Assembly (NCBI GenBank): GCA_947473445.1 | Contig: CANJEU010000147.1 | Coordinates: 1 to 5,902 of the forward strand | Origin: Fidelibacterota bacterium | GTDB taxonomy: Bacteria > Pseudomonadota > Alphaproteobacteria > Rhodospirillales > Rhodospirillaceae | Length of the DNA: 5,902 bases | Direction of reading: 5' to 3' | In this document: piece by piece, positions 4,757-5,902 of the stretch | Numbering within the stretch: position 1 is the stretch's first letter | How the letters are laid out: each line of letters opens with the position of its first letter | Position numbers and translations under genes: made by a program | The notes under the pieces: generated by a model | The model's database searches: none | What the model was told of the DNA's origin: nothing | The model's input: only the letters and a program-made list of their open reading frames with translations

Positions 4757-5827
4757 CTACCCGCGCTTGAGCGCCAATTTTAGGCCGCCCCAAACGGAAC
4801 CCGCCTCGTGGTACCGGATGCCCCAGATGCAGCCCGCGACGATCCCGGCGACGGCGATGAACGACGCCGGCGCGAGGGTCGATAGGCCCGACAGACCTTG
4901 CCCAAACGTACAGCCCATGCCGACGGTGCCGCCCACGCCCATAAGCACCGCGCCGATCAGGCTGCGCACCACATCCTCGCGTATCGTGAAGGTATCGCGG
5001 GCCAGATTGCGCGTCATTGCGCCGGCGATGAAAGCGCCAAGCGGCACACCCAAGGTCAGCGCGACGGGAAACAGCGCCGGCATGCGGCCGCCGAAGCCGA
5101 GCACCAACTCGCCCAGCGGCGGCACAAAATTGATTGCGGTGAACGAGGTCGCATCGCTGCCGAGGAAGATCTGTCCCGCCACGAACCAAGCGGCCACGAC
5201 GACGGCGCCGATGATCAATCCGCCCAGGATGTGATCGCGCGATTGCCGGAACCAGCTATCCTTCAGCGCCAACCACAACAGCGCCATGGCGAAGATCCAC
5301 ACGATGATCCAGCGCACGATCTCGGGATGGACAATCGGGATATTCCCGAATATCCGGTGCAACCCCGCCGGCCCGAAACTCTCCAGCACAGCGATGCGCG
5401 CGAGCGCCGCGTGGGCGGGTGCGAATAAGGTCATTGTCGCGGCCGCCGAGAGGCCGATGACCCCAAGGATCGCCAGCGACTTCAACGATCCCGCGCCGGC
5501 CCGCGAAAGGCTCCGGCTGATGCAGCCTCCGCCAAGCGCCATGCCGAAGCCGAACATCACGCCGCCGACCAGGGCCGGTAGCCACAGGATGACCGGCAGT
5601 AGGCTCGTCGCCCGGTCGAGCGGCACGAGCCCAGCCGCATCCAGCCCATGAGTGCCCAGCACGGCGACGCCGGCCGCCAGGATCCACGCCCGCGCCCGCC
5701 GCCAGTCCTTGGCAAACAGGATGTCGGCGATTCCCCCAAGGGCGCAAAAATTGGTCAGCAGAACCGTCGCGCCGATGATGGCGCCCAGGGTCAACCCTGT
5801 GGATATTTCGAAAGTCGGCAAATGCAT
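4757..5827 (-). CDS. YeeE/YedE-family membrane protein, putative thiosulfate/sulfur-compound importer (TsuA-related)
   Basis: With the start at 5827 the protein has 356 residues, normal for the family, and about nine or ten hydrophobic membrane segments arranged as two similar halves. Family motifs: TNFCALGGIADILFAKDWRR (25-44) at the first Cys (C28), GFGMALGGGCISRSLSRAG (93-111) with C102 followed by GSLKSL (113-118), and GMGCTFGQGLSGLSTLAP (303-320) with C306; C333 lies in the last membrane segment. In the characterised TsuA, conserved cysteines line the path and pass thiosulfate; the same role here is inferred. The ATG at 5825-5827 has a GAGAGAAGG tract directly upstream. An in-frame ATG at 5893 would add 22 hydrophilic residues unlike the family, and the frame stays open to the window edge, so a longer form cannot be excluded. 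No TsuB/TusA-like partner is in the window; the rhodanese about 1.4 kb away could accept sulfur in principle. Confidence 0.85.
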   Translation of the reverse strand: MHLPTFEISTGLTLGAIIGATVLLTNFCALGGIADILFAKDWRRARAWILAAGVAVLGTHGLDAAGLVPLDRATSLLPVILWLPALVGGVMFGFGMALGGGCISRSLSRAGAGSLKSLAILGVIGLSAAATMTLFAPAHAALARIAVLESFGPAGLHRIFGNIPIVHPEIVRWIIVWIFAMALLWLALKDSWFRQSRDHILGGLIIGAVVVAAWFVAGQIFLGSDATSFTAINFVPPLGELVLGFGGRMPALFPVALTLGVPLGAFIAGAMTRNLARDTFTIREDVVRSLIGAVLMGVGGTVGMGCTFGQGLSGLSTLAPASFIAVAGIVAGCIWGIRYHEAGSVWGGLKLALKRG

Positions 5828-5902
5828 CCTTCTCTCTAGCTCAGTCCCATGGCTGGGCACTACAGTCCCGCACCACCGCAGCACCGAGGCCATATCCTTT
5901 GC

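Noticed and set aside
4898..5428. Plus-strand frame of 176 codons, rich in His, Arg and Ala, opposite the YeeE/YedE gene
   Set aside because: Composition typical of antisense readings of a high-GC membrane-protein gene; no family features.

Overview
The window is a compact, GC-rich bacterial chromosome segment, most likely from an alphaproteobacterium. That placement is an inference from gene content: an ELM1-type protein, a short ModE-like winged-helix regulator with a glycine-rich wing, and paired GTCATCC...GGATCCA-type palindromes of a kind common in that class. Seven genes are supported, one of them cut by the window edge. No RNA gene, insertion sequence, CRISPR array or defence system was recognised.

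Left block (1-1017, + strand): the C-terminal tail of an ELM1-family protein is followed after 10 nt by a hydroxypyruvate isomerase-family sugar isomerase (hyi-like). It runs tail-to-tail, with a 6-nt gap, into a minus-strand gene (1024-2259). That gene encodes a 411-aa protein that reads as a GGDEF-EAL architecture in which both signature motifs have been lost, so it is probably a non-enzymatic regulator or scaffold.

Middle block (2260-3769): a 267-bp non-coding stretch separates that gene from a tight minus-strand pair, a single-domain rhodanese followed 6 nt later by a UspA-type stress protein. A 67-bp divergent intergenic region lies between the rhodanese and a + strand ModE-type DNA-binding protein without molybdate-binding domains. 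It holds apparently overlapping divergent promoters, a 7-bp direct repeat and a small palindrome, so the regulator could control itself and the rhodanese-usp pair.

Right block (3770-5902): a 151-bp gap between convergent genes carries two inverted copies of a ~32-bp palindromic repeat. Beyond it, on the minus strand, are an exported S1/P1-type zinc nuclease and, upstream of that, a YeeE/YedE-family membrane protein related to the TsuA thiosulfate importers. The nuclease has a consensus TATAAT 8 nt before its ATG and no Shine-Dalgarno sequence, so it is probably read from a leaderless transcript.

Functionally, the rhodanese and the YeeE/YedE transporter hint at sulfur (sulfane or thiosulfate) handling, but they are in separate transcription units and the link is an inference. 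The most interesting details are at residue level: a zinc-ligand His replaced by Asn in the nuclease, a shortened active-site loop in the Hyi homologue, and the doubly degenerate GGDEF-EAL protein. I see ordinary chromosomal housekeeping and accessory genes rather than a clear new multi-gene system.
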